From NCBI GenBank assembly GCA_937868025.1, contig CALMLJ010000407.1, positions 1-37,233 on the forward strand: DNA of 37,233 nt. Reading direction: 5' to 3'. Below are positions 27,152 to 34,930 of the stretch, piece by piece. This DNA comes from an uncultured Acidimicrobiaceae bacterium. Its GTDB lineage: Bacteria; Actinomycetota; Acidimicrobiia; Acidimicrobiales; Microtrichaceae. The notes beneath the pieces were generated by a model. That model was not told the DNA's origin and made no database searches. It was given only the letters and a program-made list of their open reading frames with translations. Within the stretch, counting starts at the first letter, position 1; every line of letters starts with the position of its first letter. The position numbers were made by a program, and so were the translations under genes.

Positions 27152-27305
27152 CTCCCGATCCGGGTGTCAGGGGTTCGGCCGGAGTCGGTGGCGACCCGAC
27201 AGGCTTCGCTCCCGATCCGGGTGTCAGGTGCTCGGCCGGAGCCGGTGGCGACGCGACAGGCTTCGCTCCCGATCCGGGTGTCAGGGGTTCGGCCGGAGTC
27301 GGTGG
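27152..27305. repeat. 57-bp tandem repeat, about 2.7 copies
   Basis: Copies at 27152-27208, 27209-27265 and 27266-27305 (partial), differing at only a few positions. Each starts CTCCCGATCCGGGTGTCAGG and contains a GTCGG/CCGAC stem. The unit length is a multiple of three, but no gene is convincing here. Its reverse strand has GGGAGCGAAGCCTG, close to the core of the dispersed elements at 6965 and 19225. The array fills the spacer between tRNA-Arg and tyrS. Confidence 0.85.
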
Positions 27306-27321
27306 GAAGTCGCCCGATGAG

Positions 27322-27327
27322 TACGAT
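27322..27327 (+). promoter_or_regulatory. -10 element of the tyrS promoter
   Basis: TACGAT ends nine bases before the tyrS ATG, directly after the last 57-bp repeat. The transcript would have almost no leader. Confidence 0.4.
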
Positions 27328-27336
27328 CGTCCCGCT

Positions 27337-28572
27337 ATGACTGCCGACGAACCGCTCGACCCCACCCTCGCCGCCGAGATCGCAGAGCTGACCGCCGGGT
27401 GCGCCGAGGTGCTGCCCGCCGACGGGCTCGCCAGCCGCCTCGCCGAGGCCCGGGCGGCCGGACGACCGCTTCGGGTCAAGCTCGGCATCGACCCGTCGGG
27501 CACCGATCTCACCCTCGGCCACGCGGTCGTGCTGCGGAAGCTGCGTCAGTTCCAGGACTACGGACATCGGGCCGTCCTGATCATCGGCGACTTCACCGGC
27601 CGCGTCGGCGACCCGACCGGGCGGAGCGAGGTCCGCAAGGTCCAGACGGCCGACGACACGACCGCCAACGCTGCGACCTACCTCGACCAGGTCAAGCGCA
27701 TCCTCCTCGACGACCCCGAACTGCTCGAGGTCCGTCGCAACTCCGAATGGCTGGGCACCATGGACTTCTCCGAGGTGCTCGGATACACCCGCCTCCTCAC
27801 CGTCGCCCGCCTCCTCGAACGCGACGATTTCTCGAAGCGGTACAAGGGTGGTCAACCCATCTCGCTCATGGAGTTCATGTACCCGCTGATGCAAGGGCTC
27901 GACTCGGTCTTCATCGACGCCGACGTCGAGCTGGGCGGCACCGATCAGACCTACAACAACCTCGTCGGCCGCAACCTGCAGTCCCAGCTCGACCGGCCGG
28001 CGCAGACGGTCATGACGCTGCCGCTCCTCCGCGGCACCGACGGCGGCGACAAGATGGGCAAGTCGCTCAACAACTTCATCGCCATCAGCGAGCCGGCGGC
28101 GGAGCAGTACGGCAAGGTCATGTCGATCTCCGACGATCTCGTCGGGCACTACGCCGAGCTGTGCTGCAGCTGGAACCTGGCCGAGGTCGCGGCGCTGAAC
28201 GAACAGCTCGCCGCCGACCCCTTCGCCGCCAAACACGCCGTCGCCCGACGCATCGTCGAGCTCTACTGGGGCGCCGATGCCGCAGCCGAGGCGGCCGACA
28301 AGTGGACGCGACGCTTCAGCAATCGCGAGATCATCGCCGAGGACCTGCCCGAGTTCGCCGTCGAGGCCGGCCCGCTCGATCTCATCGAGGTGCTGGTCAC
28401 GTCGGGGCTCGTCACGTCCAAGGGCGACGCCCGTCGCCAGCTCGCCCAGGGGGCGATCAAGCTCGACGGCACCAAGCTCGCCACCGATGCCGACGTGGCG
28501 CACTCCGACGATCTCGTCGGCAAGGTCCTGCAGCGTGGCAAGCGCCACGCCGTTCGGATCGTCGCTGCCTGA
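27337..28572 (+). CDS. tyrS: Tyrosyl-tRNA synthetase
   Basis: Class I aminoacyl-tRNA synthetase charging tRNA-Tyr, 411 aa. KLGIDPSGTDLTLGHAVVLR carries the HIGH-type motif near residue 50. GDFTGRVGDPTGRS, EFMYPLMQGLDSV and ELGGTDQTYNNLVGRNLQ line the tyrosine pocket, and GDKMGKSLNN is the KMSKS-type loop (near residue 235). An S4 RNA-binding domain follows at the C-terminus (TSGLVTSKGDARRQLAQGAI). The domain order is that of the longer TyrRS (TyrZ-like) type. The ATG at 27337 is chosen because the reading frame upstream runs through the 57-bp repeats. Confidence 0.96.
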   Translation: MTADEPLDPTLAAEIAELTAGCAEVLPADGLASRLAEARAAGRPLRVKLGIDPSGTDLTLGHAVVLRKLRQFQDYGHRAVLIIGDFTGRVGDPTGRSEVRKVQTADDTTANAATYLDQVKRILLDDPELLEVRRNSEWLGTMDFSEVLGYTRLLTVARLLERDDFSKRYKGGQPISLMEFMYPLMQGLDSVFIDADVELGGTDQTYNNLVGRNLQSQLDRPAQTVMTLPLLRGTDGGDKMGKSLNNFIAISEPAAEQYGKVMSISDDLVGHYAELCCSWNLAEVAALNEQLAADPFAAKHAVARRIVELYWGADAAAEAADKWTRRFSNREIIAEDLPEFAVEAGPLDLIEVLVTSGLVTSKGDARRQLAQGAIKLDGTKLATDADVAHSDDLVGKVLQRGKRHAVRIVAA

Positions 28573-28587
28573 TCGAGTTCCGGGCGG

Positions 28588-30291
28588 TCAGCCGCAGCTC
28601 ACACCGGCGGGCGGATCCCCGATGTTCAGACCCAAGGTCTTCTCCGGAGTGACGGTGCCTGCGCCCGACGTCGGCACGGTCGAGGCCGGCGTCGTCACGT
28701 TGGTGGCACCTCCGGCGGACGGCGCTGCGTTGGCCGCCTCGGGAACGTTCAGCTCGCCGACGAGCTTCACCACGACCTTGCCGCCGGCCAATGTCGGGTC
28801 TTCCTTGACCGCCGGCACGGGCGAGATCTTCGACGCCACCAGGTCGGCCTGCGCCTTCGAGCCGGTCGCATAGAACACGGTGTTGGCCTTGGCGCCGGTG
28901 CCGTCGCCGATCTTGCCGATCTTGAACCCGACGGCCTCGAGATCGGCGGCACCCTTGGCCGCCAGGCCACCGATCTTGACGGTGTTCAGGACGTCGACCG
29001 TCACCGTTCCCGGGGCCAGGGCCGTCGTCGGCACCGTCGTCACCTGCGAGGCCGCCGCCTTGCCGGAGAAGATGTCGAGCACCGGCTGCGAATCGGCTTT
29101 GGACACCTGGAGGACGTCCGCCCCCCGCTTCGTGCGGAACGGTGTGGTCGTCAGTCGGTGCACGACCATGGTCGACGGGTCGAAGGACTTGAACCGACGG
29201 GCCAGACCGATCATGTCGCCGGTGCCCAGCTGGTCGTCGATCGTCACGTTGTTGACGGCGACGCCGGTGAGCACCCGCAGCGAGTCGAGGTCGTCGAGGC
29301 CGAGCTGGGTGACCTTGGTCATGGCGTGCCGGAGGAACACCTGTTGGCGGGTGATGCGCCCGAGGTCACCGGTCTGATCGCTGATCCACTTGCTGCCGTC
29401 GGAGTAGACGAGGTGGCGGGATCGGGCGAAGGCCAGCGCCTGCACGCCGTCCAGGGTGTAGCAGCCGGCCTTCTTGATGTTGAGACCGGTGTTGCTGTCG
29501 CGCACGGGACGGTCGAAGTAGAGCGGCACACCGCCGACGGAGTCGACGAGCCCTTTGAAGCCGCTGAAGTTCACCTCGACGTAGTGGTTGATCGAGATGC
29601 CGAGGTTGCGGTCGATCGTGTCGATGAGATTCTGGGGGCCGTCGTTGTAGGCGCTGTTGATGCGCTCCTCGCTGCCCGACGGTGAAGTGACCCACAGGTC
29701 ACGCGGCACCGACAACAGTTCGACGGTCGCCTTCGCCGGGTCGACGCGGGCGATCACGATCGTGTCGGCGCGCTTGCCACCCGGCGCCTTCTCACCGTCG
29801 CCACCGAAGATGCCCTCGGCGTCGGCGCCGTCCTCGCCGGCCAGATCACGGGTGTCGCTTCCGACCACCAGGAAGTTCTGCGGTTCGAGCGACGCCGTCG
29901 CCTCGAGATCGAGCTCGGCGCGGTCGATGCGGTTGAACTGGATCACGCCCCACGCGAGGACGGCTCCGACGATGAGGGCCATCACCGCGGCAACGACGGC
30001 GAACCACCGGCGGTACTTGTGCGCCTGCGATCGGGGCCGGTTGGACCCAGCGGGGCGCGGCGCCGGGCGGCGAGGGCCACCTCCTCCTCCGCCACCACCG
30101 CCGGACACCTGACGGGCACGCGGAGCCGGCCGATCACCCCGCTGTTGGGGCGGACGACGAGCCGGTTGGCGAGCCGGTTCGCGGGGCTCGGGAGGACGAC
30201 GCGCCGGCTGCCGGGGCGAGGACGAACTCGAGCGCACGCGACGATCGACGTTGTGAGGCGGCACCGGCACGGAGCGGAAGCGTAATCCCAC
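28588..30291 (-). CDS. LytR-CpsA-Psr (LCP) family cell-wall glycopolymer ligase with LytR_C domain
   Basis: Extracytoplasmic enzyme that transfers polyprenyl-linked glycopolymers (arabinogalactan or teichoic-acid type) to peptidoglycan, 567 aa. A long Pro/Arg-rich cytoplasmic tail (residues 1-90, with a run of nine Gly) precedes one transmembrane segment (about 94-118). The LCP domain shows NFLVVGSDTRD, LLSVPRDLWV, ERINSAYNDG and the Arg-rich LGRITRQQVFLRH, all lipid- or phosphate-binding motifs. A LytR_C domain begins near VTVDVLNTVKIGGLA, and the Thr/Pro-rich C-terminus is probably in the wall. GTG 30291 is the longest start; an in-frame GTG at 30270 with a -10-like TACGCT upstream is an alternative. 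It is convergent with tyrS. Confidence 0.92.
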   Translation of the reverse strand: MGLRFRSVPVPPHNVDRRVRSSSSSPRQPARRPPEPREPARQPARRPPQQRGDRPAPRARQVSGGGGGGGGGPRRPAPRPAGSNRPRSQAHKYRRWFAVVAAVMALIVGAVLAWGVIQFNRIDRAELDLEATASLEPQNFLVVGSDTRDLAGEDGADAEGIFGGDGEKAPGGKRADTIVIARVDPAKATVELLSVPRDLWVTSPSGSEERINSAYNDGPQNLIDTIDRNLGISINHYVEVNFSGFKGLVDSVGGVPLYFDRPVRDSNTGLNIKKAGCYTLDGVQALAFARSRHLVYSDGSKWISDQTGDLGRITRQQVFLRHAMTKVTQLGLDDLDSLRVLTGVAVNNVTIDDQLGTGDMIGLARRFKSFDPSTMVVHRLTTTPFRTKRGADVLQVSKADSQPVLDIFSGKAAASQVTTVPTTALAPGTVTVDVLNTVKIGGLAAKGAADLEAVGFKIGKIGDGTGAKANTVFYATGSKAQADLVASKISPVPAVKEDPTLAGGKVVVKLVGELNVPEAANAAPSAGGATNVTTPASTVPTSGAGTVTPEKTLGLNIGDPPAGVSCG

Positions 30292-30342
30292 TATCGGGCG
30301 CGACAGGTGACACCACCCACCCGCGCCGTGTCCGGGGGCGAA

Positions 30343-31581
30343 CTACTTGGTCGGCGCCTTCGGTTCGCGGGGGAGCCCGAGCACCTTCTCGCCGACGATG
30401 TTGCGCTGGATCTGGCTGGTTCCACCCCAGATCGTCTCGGACCGGCTGAAGAAGAAGGCGGTCATCATCGGGCTGACCGGGTAGTCGTCGCGGCCACCGA
30501 TCCGGGCCACACCGGGCCACCCCTCGTCGGGGCCGGTCGTGATCAGCATCGACTCGGGACCGTAGATGTCGAGCGCCAGCTCCATCGCCGCCTTGTGCAT
30601 CTCCGACCAGAACATCTTGTTGGTCGCACCGAGCGTCGCCGTGCCCATGTCGCGCTTGCCCGTCAGCGCGGCAGTGAGGTTGCGCAGGCCGTTGATGCGG
30701 AGGATCTGGATCTTCGTGTAGTACGTCGCGAGGCCCTGGCGAATGAGCGGATCGTCGATCTTGCCGTTCTTCTGGGCGGCGCGGACCATGCGCTTGTACT
30801 CCTCCTCGAAGCGGCGGTGGCCCGTCGTCGCCGACATACCCCGCTCGAACCCGAGGGTGTCGTTCGCGACCTTCCACCCGTTGTTCAGGCCACCGACGAC
30901 GTTGTCCTTGGGGCAGCGGGCGCCGTCGAAGAACACCTCGTTGAACTCGGCCGTGCCGTCGGGCTGGGTGATCGGTCGGACCTCGACGCCGGGCTGCTGC
31001 ATCGGGACCAGCAGGTACGAGATGCCGGCCTGGATCTTCACGTCCGGATCGGTGCGGGCGAGCACGAAGCAGTAGTCGGCGAACTGGGCCTGGGTGGTCC
31101 ACACCTTCTGGCCGGTGATCACCCACTCGTCGCCGTCGAGCACCGCGGTGGTCTTGAGCGATGCCAGGTCGGAGCCGGAGTTCGGCTCGGAGAAGCCCTG
31201 GCACCAGCGCATGGTGCCGTTGAGGATCTTCGGGAGGAAGTACTTCTTCTGCTCCTCCGTGCCGTTCATGAGGATCGTCGGGCCGACGAGCGTGTCACCG
31301 AAGAAGTCGGCGCGCATGGGGGCCTTGGCCCGGGCGAACTCCTCGGAGAGCACCACGCCCTGGATGGTCGTGAGGCCCTTGCCGCCGTACTCCACCGGCC
31401 ACGTCGCGCAGATCCAGCCGCCGTCGAACAGCTTCTGGGTCCACTCCTCGTTCCACGCCTTCTTCTCGTCGGCGCTCATCTCGAAGCCCTCGTCGAACCA
31501 CCCGTCGGGCAGGTTCTCCTCGAGCCACGCACGGATCTCGGTGCGGAACGTCTCGGCCTCGGGTGGGTAGCTCAGGTCCAT
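30343..31581 (-). CDS. Acyl-CoA dehydrogenase
   Basis: FAD-dependent dehydrogenase that introduces the alpha-beta double bond in acyl-CoA, 412 aa. Domain order is normal: N-terminal helices (MDLSYPPEAETFRTEIRAWL), the flavin and substrate strand motif WCQGFSEPNSGSDLASLKTT, ITGQKVWTTQAQFADYCFVL, and a C-terminal helical bundle ending TIWGGTSQIQRNIVGEKVLG. The residue before GTS, Glu in MCAD-type enzymes, is Gly here, as in many actinobacterial FadE proteins, so the catalytic base must lie elsewhere. ATG 31581 is preferred over GTG 31617, because the longer form would put a perfect palindromic operator inside the coding sequence. The acyl substrate is unknown. Confidence 0.93.
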   Translation of the reverse strand: MDLSYPPEAETFRTEIRAWLEENLPDGWFDEGFEMSADEKKAWNEEWTQKLFDGGWICATWPVEYGGKGLTTIQGVVLSEEFARAKAPMRADFFGDTLVGPTILMNGTEEQKKYFLPKILNGTMRWCQGFSEPNSGSDLASLKTTAVLDGDEWVITGQKVWTTQAQFADYCFVLARTDPDVKIQAGISYLLVPMQQPGVEVRPITQPDGTAEFNEVFFDGARCPKDNVVGGLNNGWKVANDTLGFERGMSATTGHRRFEEEYKRMVRAAQKNGKIDDPLIRQGLATYYTKIQILRINGLRNLTAALTGKRDMGTATLGATNKMFWSEMHKAAMELALDIYGPESMLITTGPDEGWPGVARIGGRDDYPVSPMMTAFFFSRSETIWGGTSQIQRNIVGEKVLGLPREPKAPTK

Positions 31582-31587
31582 CCCCGC

Positions 31588-31606
31588 ATTCTTGACCGAT
31601 CGGTCA
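31588..31606 (-). promoter_or_regulatory. TetR-like operator and -10 element of the acyl-CoA dehydrogenase promoter
   Basis: TGACCGATCGGTCA (31593-31606) is a perfect 14-bp palindrome. It abuts AAGAAT (minus strand, 31588-31593), a -10-like hexamer ending six bases before the ATG at 31581. A repressor bound here would block RNA polymerase. The half-site TGACCG resembles TGACGG at the liv operators (3810-3848) but has a different centre. Confidence 0.55.
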
Positions 31607-31657
31607 GGTTCGTCCACTCAGCGATCGTTCACCCGTTCTCGATCGCCGCGGCTCGGC

Positions 31658-31709
31658 CCGAACTTCAGCCTCACCCGTCATCATGGACACGGGTGAGCCT
31701 CGAGTTCGG
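31658..31709. repeat. Palindromic element, copy 1 (3' side of AbiEi/DUF559 gene)
   Basis: 21-base arms (31658-31678 and 31689-31709) pair except at three positions, around a 10-base loop. The element spans the last dozen codons and the stop of the DUF559 gene. Copy 2 lies in inverted orientation at 32701-32750; about 45 of 50 aligned bases agree. Confidence 0.8.
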
Positions 31710-32606
31710 TTCGGTGGAGAGCAACTGTCGAAGCGACGCTGCGACGAACGCCGACTCGGTCGCGAGCTGGCGGTGCGTGATCCGGACGGTCTCGATGCCG
31801 TGGGTGAGGCCGACGAGATCCCGACGACGGTCGGCTTCGAACGCTGCGACACGGAGGTGGAACCGTCGACCGTCGAGCTCGACGATCAGCCGCCGCTCCG
31901 GATACCAGAAGTCGACCCGACCTCGACCGGCCTGGATCCAGTCGAACGACACCTGCCGTCGGGGAAGATCGACCCCGTGCCGCTCGAGGAGGCGGATGAA
32001 CTGCGCTTCGAGCTCGGACTCGGTCGGTGGTTCCGGATCCAGACGACCGAGCACCGAGCGTGTTCGGGCGATCCCCGGCCGGCCGCGCCCTGCGAGCTCG
32101 CCGAACACCGATTCGACGCGGGCCATCGTCGTGCGGCGATCAACGATCTGGTCCTCGATGCACCGCTGCAGGGTGTTCGCCGGCACCACCTTGCCGAGAT
32201 CGACGAGCGTGCGTTCGAGCGTGGTCACTCGCCAGCCGTTGCGACGCACGACGTGCCACTCGGGCACCGAGCTCTGATGGACGGTGACGCCATCGAGTCG
32301 ATGCCGACCACCGTGCGGAACCACGACGTCGAGCGTCGTGTCGGCGAGGTCGAGATGGTGAACGCGGGCGGCGGCGCGAAGACCCAGCACACCAGCAGGA
32401 AGTGCGGCGAGCGCCGCCTCGGCTCGCAGCTCCCAGGAGTCGGGCGTGGCGGCGGCGGTGAACACGCCCTCGTGGAGCCGGCGCCAGCGACCGGCCCGAA
32501 CCTCGTGTCCGGCACGGGACGAGTTCACGCCGATCGTGTCGAGGTAGGTCTGCGTGATGACACCACGGTGAGCGCGGGCGTGGCGGGCGATGCGGACGAT
32601 GTCCAC
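31671..32606 (-). CDS. AbiEi-type N-terminal domain / DUF559 nuclease-like protein
   Basis: 311 aa, a two-domain family common in actinobacteria. The N-terminus (HRGVITQTYLDTIGVNSSRA, RAGRWRRLHEGVFTA) resembles the winged-helix AbiEi antitoxin domain. The C-terminal DUF559 domain has the PD-(D/E)xK-like pattern GRGRVDFWYPERRLIVELDG, related to Vsr-type endonucleases. GTG 32606 has AGGAG seven bases upstream. The last residues (SRLTRVHDDG) are encoded by the palindromic element at 31658-31709, and a second inverted copy lies about 95 bp upstream of the start. No toxin partner is adjacent. Function is unknown; DNA cleavage or an orphan defence or mobile role is possible. Confidence 0.82.
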   Translation of the reverse strand: MDIVRIARHARAHRGVITQTYLDTIGVNSSRAGHEVRAGRWRRLHEGVFTAAATPDSWELRAEAALAALPAGVLGLRAAARVHHLDLADTTLDVVVPHGGRHRLDGVTVHQSSVPEWHVVRRNGWRVTTLERTLVDLGKVVPANTLQRCIEDQIVDRRTTMARVESVFGELAGRGRPGIARTRSVLGRLDPEPPTESELEAQFIRLLERHGVDLPRRQVSFDWIQAGRGRVDFWYPERRLIVELDGRRFHLRVAAFEADRRRDLVGLTHGIETVRITHRQLATESAFVAASLRQLLSTEPNSRLTRVHDDG

Positions 32607-32700
32607 CGATTGCTCCTGGATCGAATCGAGACAGGAGGGGAAGGCGATGCAACCTACGACGCACCCCCGACACTCGGCGCGCGCCGGCGTCGCGGTGGAC

Positions 32701-32750
32701 GTACTCGAGCCTCACCCGTGCCCATGATCACGAGTGAGGCTGAAGTTCGG
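32701..32750. repeat. Palindromic element, copy 2 (5' side of AbiEi/DUF559 gene)
   Basis: Hairpin-forming (CCTCACCCGTG pairing with CACGAGTGAGG) and the reverse complement of copy 1 with about five differences. It lies in the 198-bp spacer upstream of the DUF559 gene; nothing else is evident in that spacer. Confidence 0.78.
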
Positions 32751-32804
32751 ACGAGGCGAGGACGGTAGCGGGCGTTGGTGCCCGGCTGAGCCTGGATTCC
32801 GCGG

Positions 32805-33260
32805 TCAGGCGCCGGGGTACCGCAGCCAGGTGTCGGCGAACGGCGTGTTGCGGACGACCATGAACACCCCGAACAGGACCGCGACGGCCGTGAGGATCGA
32901 TGTCGAGCGGGCGCGGATCGGGTCGAGCCACGAGAACCGACCGGGGAACGCGGCGGCCGTCCACAGGACCGCGATGAGGGGAAGGAGCACCACGAACACG
33001 GCGTTGAACTGGAGCGCCGAGAGCACGTCACCACGCAGGAGACGTGACGCCGCCCGGGTCGCACCGCAGAACGGACACCACCAGCCTGTGATCGCACGCA
33101 TCGGGCACGGCGGGGTGAGCATGTGCTTCGTCGGGTCGACGAGGGCGACGGCGACGCATCCGCACGCCGCGACTGCTGCGCCCGTCCAGGGGCCGACCGG
33201 ATACCGGGCGCGACGCTCAGCCGACGGGTCGACGGGAGCGGTCATCGGTGCCTCGGTCAT
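32805..33260 (-). CDS. DUF2752 family membrane protein
   Basis: 151-aa membrane protein. The DUF2752 signature is clear: TPPCPMRAITGWWCPFCGAT, followed by RAASRLLRGDVLSALQFNAV. Three Cys lie near the start of the family segment. Three hydrophobic segments are visible (WTGAAVAACGCVAVALV, VVLLPLIAVLWTAAAF, STSILTAVAVLFGVFMVV). The ATG at 33260 is preferred, with a second Met five codons later. A -10-like TAGCCT lies eight bases upstream. The function of the family is unknown. It is divergent from the FrhB-like gene with a 41-bp shared promoter region. Confidence 0.85.
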   Translation of the reverse strand: MTEAPMTAPVDPSAERRARYPVGPWTGAAVAACGCVAVALVDPTKHMLTPPCPMRAITGWWCPFCGATRAASRLLRGDVLSALQFNAVFVVLLPLIAVLWTAAAFPGRFSWLDPIRARSTSILTAVAVLFGVFMVVRNTPFADTWLRYPGA

Positions 33261-33289
33261 TCGCTTCGAGGCTAACCCCCGACGAGCGG

Positions 33290-33295
33290 TATCCT
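33290..33295 (+). promoter_or_regulatory. -10 element of a leaderless promoter for the FrhB-like gene
   Basis: TATCCT ends six bases before the ATG at 33302. No Shine-Dalgarno sequence is present. Confidence 0.5.
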
Positions 33296-33301
33296 CAGCC
33301 C

Positions 33302-34486
33302 ATGTCGACCGTGATCGAGACACCCCCGCCCACCAGCGGCAAGGCCGAGCGCTGGACCAACCAGTGGCTGGAGCTCAAGGCGGAGGTCATCGACGCCAAA
33401 CTCTGCACCGGCTGCGCCGGCTGCGTCGTCGCCTGTCCCCACGACGTCATCGGCTACAACCACGAGGCCGGCGGCTACACGCCGTTCCACCTCGAGGAGG
33501 AGCTGGGCCCCGACAACTGCGTGCACGGCGAGAAGGGGTGCACCAGCTGCACCCGCGCCTGTCCCCGGTTCCGCTTGTGGGAGCACCAGGCCAACGAGCA
33601 CCTGTTCGACCGTGACCGTGAACCCGACGAGGTCGCCGGGATCTACCAGGACATCATGCTGACCCGGGCCTCCGACGACATGGTCCATCAGATGGGCCAG
33701 GACGGCGGCCTCGTGTCGGCGATCCTGCTGTGGGCGATGGAGCACGACTACGTCGACGCCGCGCTCACCTCCTACTTCGAGAACGACGACATGACGACGT
33801 GGAAGGCCGTACCCGGCGTGGCGTCGACCCGGGACGAGGTGCTCAAGGGAGCCGGGAGCCGCTACACGTACTCGGCCAACACGCTGGCGCTCGACGAGGC
33901 CCTCGAACAGGGCCACAAGCGGCTGGCGATGGTCGGTATGAGCTGCCAGTCCTCGATCGCTCCCACCATGTGGTCACGCAAGATCGGCAAGATCTCCAAG
34001 CCGATCGTGTTCAACATCGGTCTGCTCTGCTCGAAGACGTTCGACGATGCGATCTTCGAGGAACTGTTCTGGGCCAAGTACGGCCTGCCCAAGGCCGAGA
34101 TGACCAAGATGAACATCAAGGGCGTCTTCCAGATCTGGATGAAGGACGGCAGCTACCACGAGATCAATCTCAAGGAGTGCCACGCCTGGACCCGCGAGGG
34201 GTGCAACCACTGCCCCGATTTCGCCGCCGAGCACGCCGACATCTCGACGGGTGGCATCGGCAAGGACAACGACTGGACGCTCACGATCGTTCGCACCGAC
34301 CTCGGCCGGGAGATCATGCAGCGCATGATCGCCGACGGGTCGGTGATCGCCCGACCCGGTGACAGCGACCCGGCCGCGATCGCGCTGATGCGCAAGCTGG
34401 CCGAGAAGTCGCGGGCCCGGTGGCCCGAGACCGCCGAGGCATCGGTGCGCGTCGGTCTCCCGATCCCGAAGCGTAAGGGCGCGTAG
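33302..34486 (+). CDS. FrhB/FdhB-like coenzyme F420 hydrogenase/dehydrogenase beta-subunit family protein
   Basis: Predicted iron-sulphur flavoprotein, 394 aa, cytoplasmic. The N-terminus holds two ferredoxin-type clusters: CTGCAGCVVACP (residues about 34-45) and a C-x6-C-x2-C-x3-CP motif (HGEKGCTSCTRACPR). The FrhB domain follows (GQDGGLVSAILLWAMEHDYV, VGMSCQSSIAPTM, FNIGLLCSKTF). CHAWTREGCNHCPDFAAEHA provides more cluster Cys, and ADISTGGIG is the typical family segment. Such proteins move electrons between ferredoxin and F420 or a related flavin cofactor. No hydrogenase or formate dehydrogenase partner is nearby, so the electron donor and the use of F420 are inferred. ATG 33302 is set by the leaderless promoter. 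It converges on the small lipoprotein gene. Confidence 0.85.
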   Translation: MSTVIETPPPTSGKAERWTNQWLELKAEVIDAKLCTGCAGCVVACPHDVIGYNHEAGGYTPFHLEEELGPDNCVHGEKGCTSCTRACPRFRLWEHQANEHLFDRDREPDEVAGIYQDIMLTRASDDMVHQMGQDGGLVSAILLWAMEHDYVDAALTSYFENDDMTTWKAVPGVASTRDEVLKGAGSRYTYSANTLALDEALEQGHKRLAMVGMSCQSSIAPTMWSRKIGKISKPIVFNIGLLCSKTFDDAIFEELFWAKYGLPKAEMTKMNIKGVFQIWMKDGSYHEINLKECHAWTREGCNHCPDFAAEHADISTGGIGKDNDWTLTIVRTDLGREIMQRMIADGSVIARPGDSDPAAIALMRKLAEKSRARWPETAEASVRVGLPIPKRKGA

Positions 34487-34507
34487 GCCCCGACCGTCAG
34501 TCCGGGC

Positions 34508-34930
34508 TCAGGAGTCCGACGTCACCGGGCCGGCGACCGCGGTGCACTCGTCGATGGCCTTGGTGAGGTTCTTGGGCGGCGTGGGCGGCGCGTCGGCGGG
34601 CTTGGCATCGGCCTGCTTGGACTCGTAGTCCTTGAGGTCGTCCCAGTCGATGCCCCACTTGCCCTGCTCACCCGACTCGGGCTTCTTGATGAGTTCGTAG
34701 ATGCACTCGCACGTGTCGCTCGAAGCAATCGCGATGCTGGTGGTGGTGCCGCCCTTGGCCGTGACGTCGGTGGAGCAACCGGCGATGAAGTTGGACTTCG
34801 CCTTGGCGTTCCACTCGGTGGGATCGGGGTTCTGGTAGCACCCGGCCACGGACACCGCCATCACAGCGAGGCCGAGGGCAGCCAGGCCGCGGCGTCGGGT
34901 CTCGGATCGGGATGACTTGCCAACACGCAC
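34508..34930 (-). CDS. Small secreted lipoprotein of unknown function
   Basis: 140 aa from the GTG at 34930 (VRVGKSSRSETRRRG), with GGAG upstream. A basic n-region and hydrophobic core lead to the lipobox SVAGC, giving acylated Cys31. The mature part has Cys in GCSTDVTAKG, DTCECIYELIK and ECTAVAGP, and may be disulphide-bonded. The region around EWNAKAKSNFIAGCSTD suggests a conserved actinobacterial lipoprotein, but I cannot name the family. Longer in-frame starts upstream are Arg/Ser-rich and look non-coding. It converges on the FrhB-like gene with 21 bp between stops. Confidence 0.75.
   Translation of the reverse strand: MRVGKSSRSETRRRGLAALGLAVMAVSVAGCYQNPDPTEWNAKAKSNFIAGCSTDVTAKGGTTTSIAIASSDTCECIYELIKKPESGEQGKWGIDWDDLKDYESKQADAKPADAPPTPPKNLTKAIDECTAVAGPVTSDS

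Noticed and set aside
27152..27305. CRISPR array
   Set aside because: The units are directly tandem with no unique spacers, only 2.7 copies, and no cas genes are near.
27061..27336. T-box riboswitch or tRNA-like leader upstream of tyrS
   Set aside because: No T-box sequence or specifier stem is seen, and a -10 hexamer lies nine bases before the ATG, so the leader is almost absent.
30343..31617. GTG at 31617 as the acyl-CoA dehydrogenase start
   Set aside because: It would place the perfect palindrome TGACCGATCGGTCA inside the coding region. The later ATG matches the usual family N-terminus.
31671..32606. Complete AbiE toxin-antitoxin system
   Set aside because: Only the AbiEi-like winged-helix domain is present, fused to DUF559. 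No AbiEii nucleotidyltransferase toxin is adjacent.
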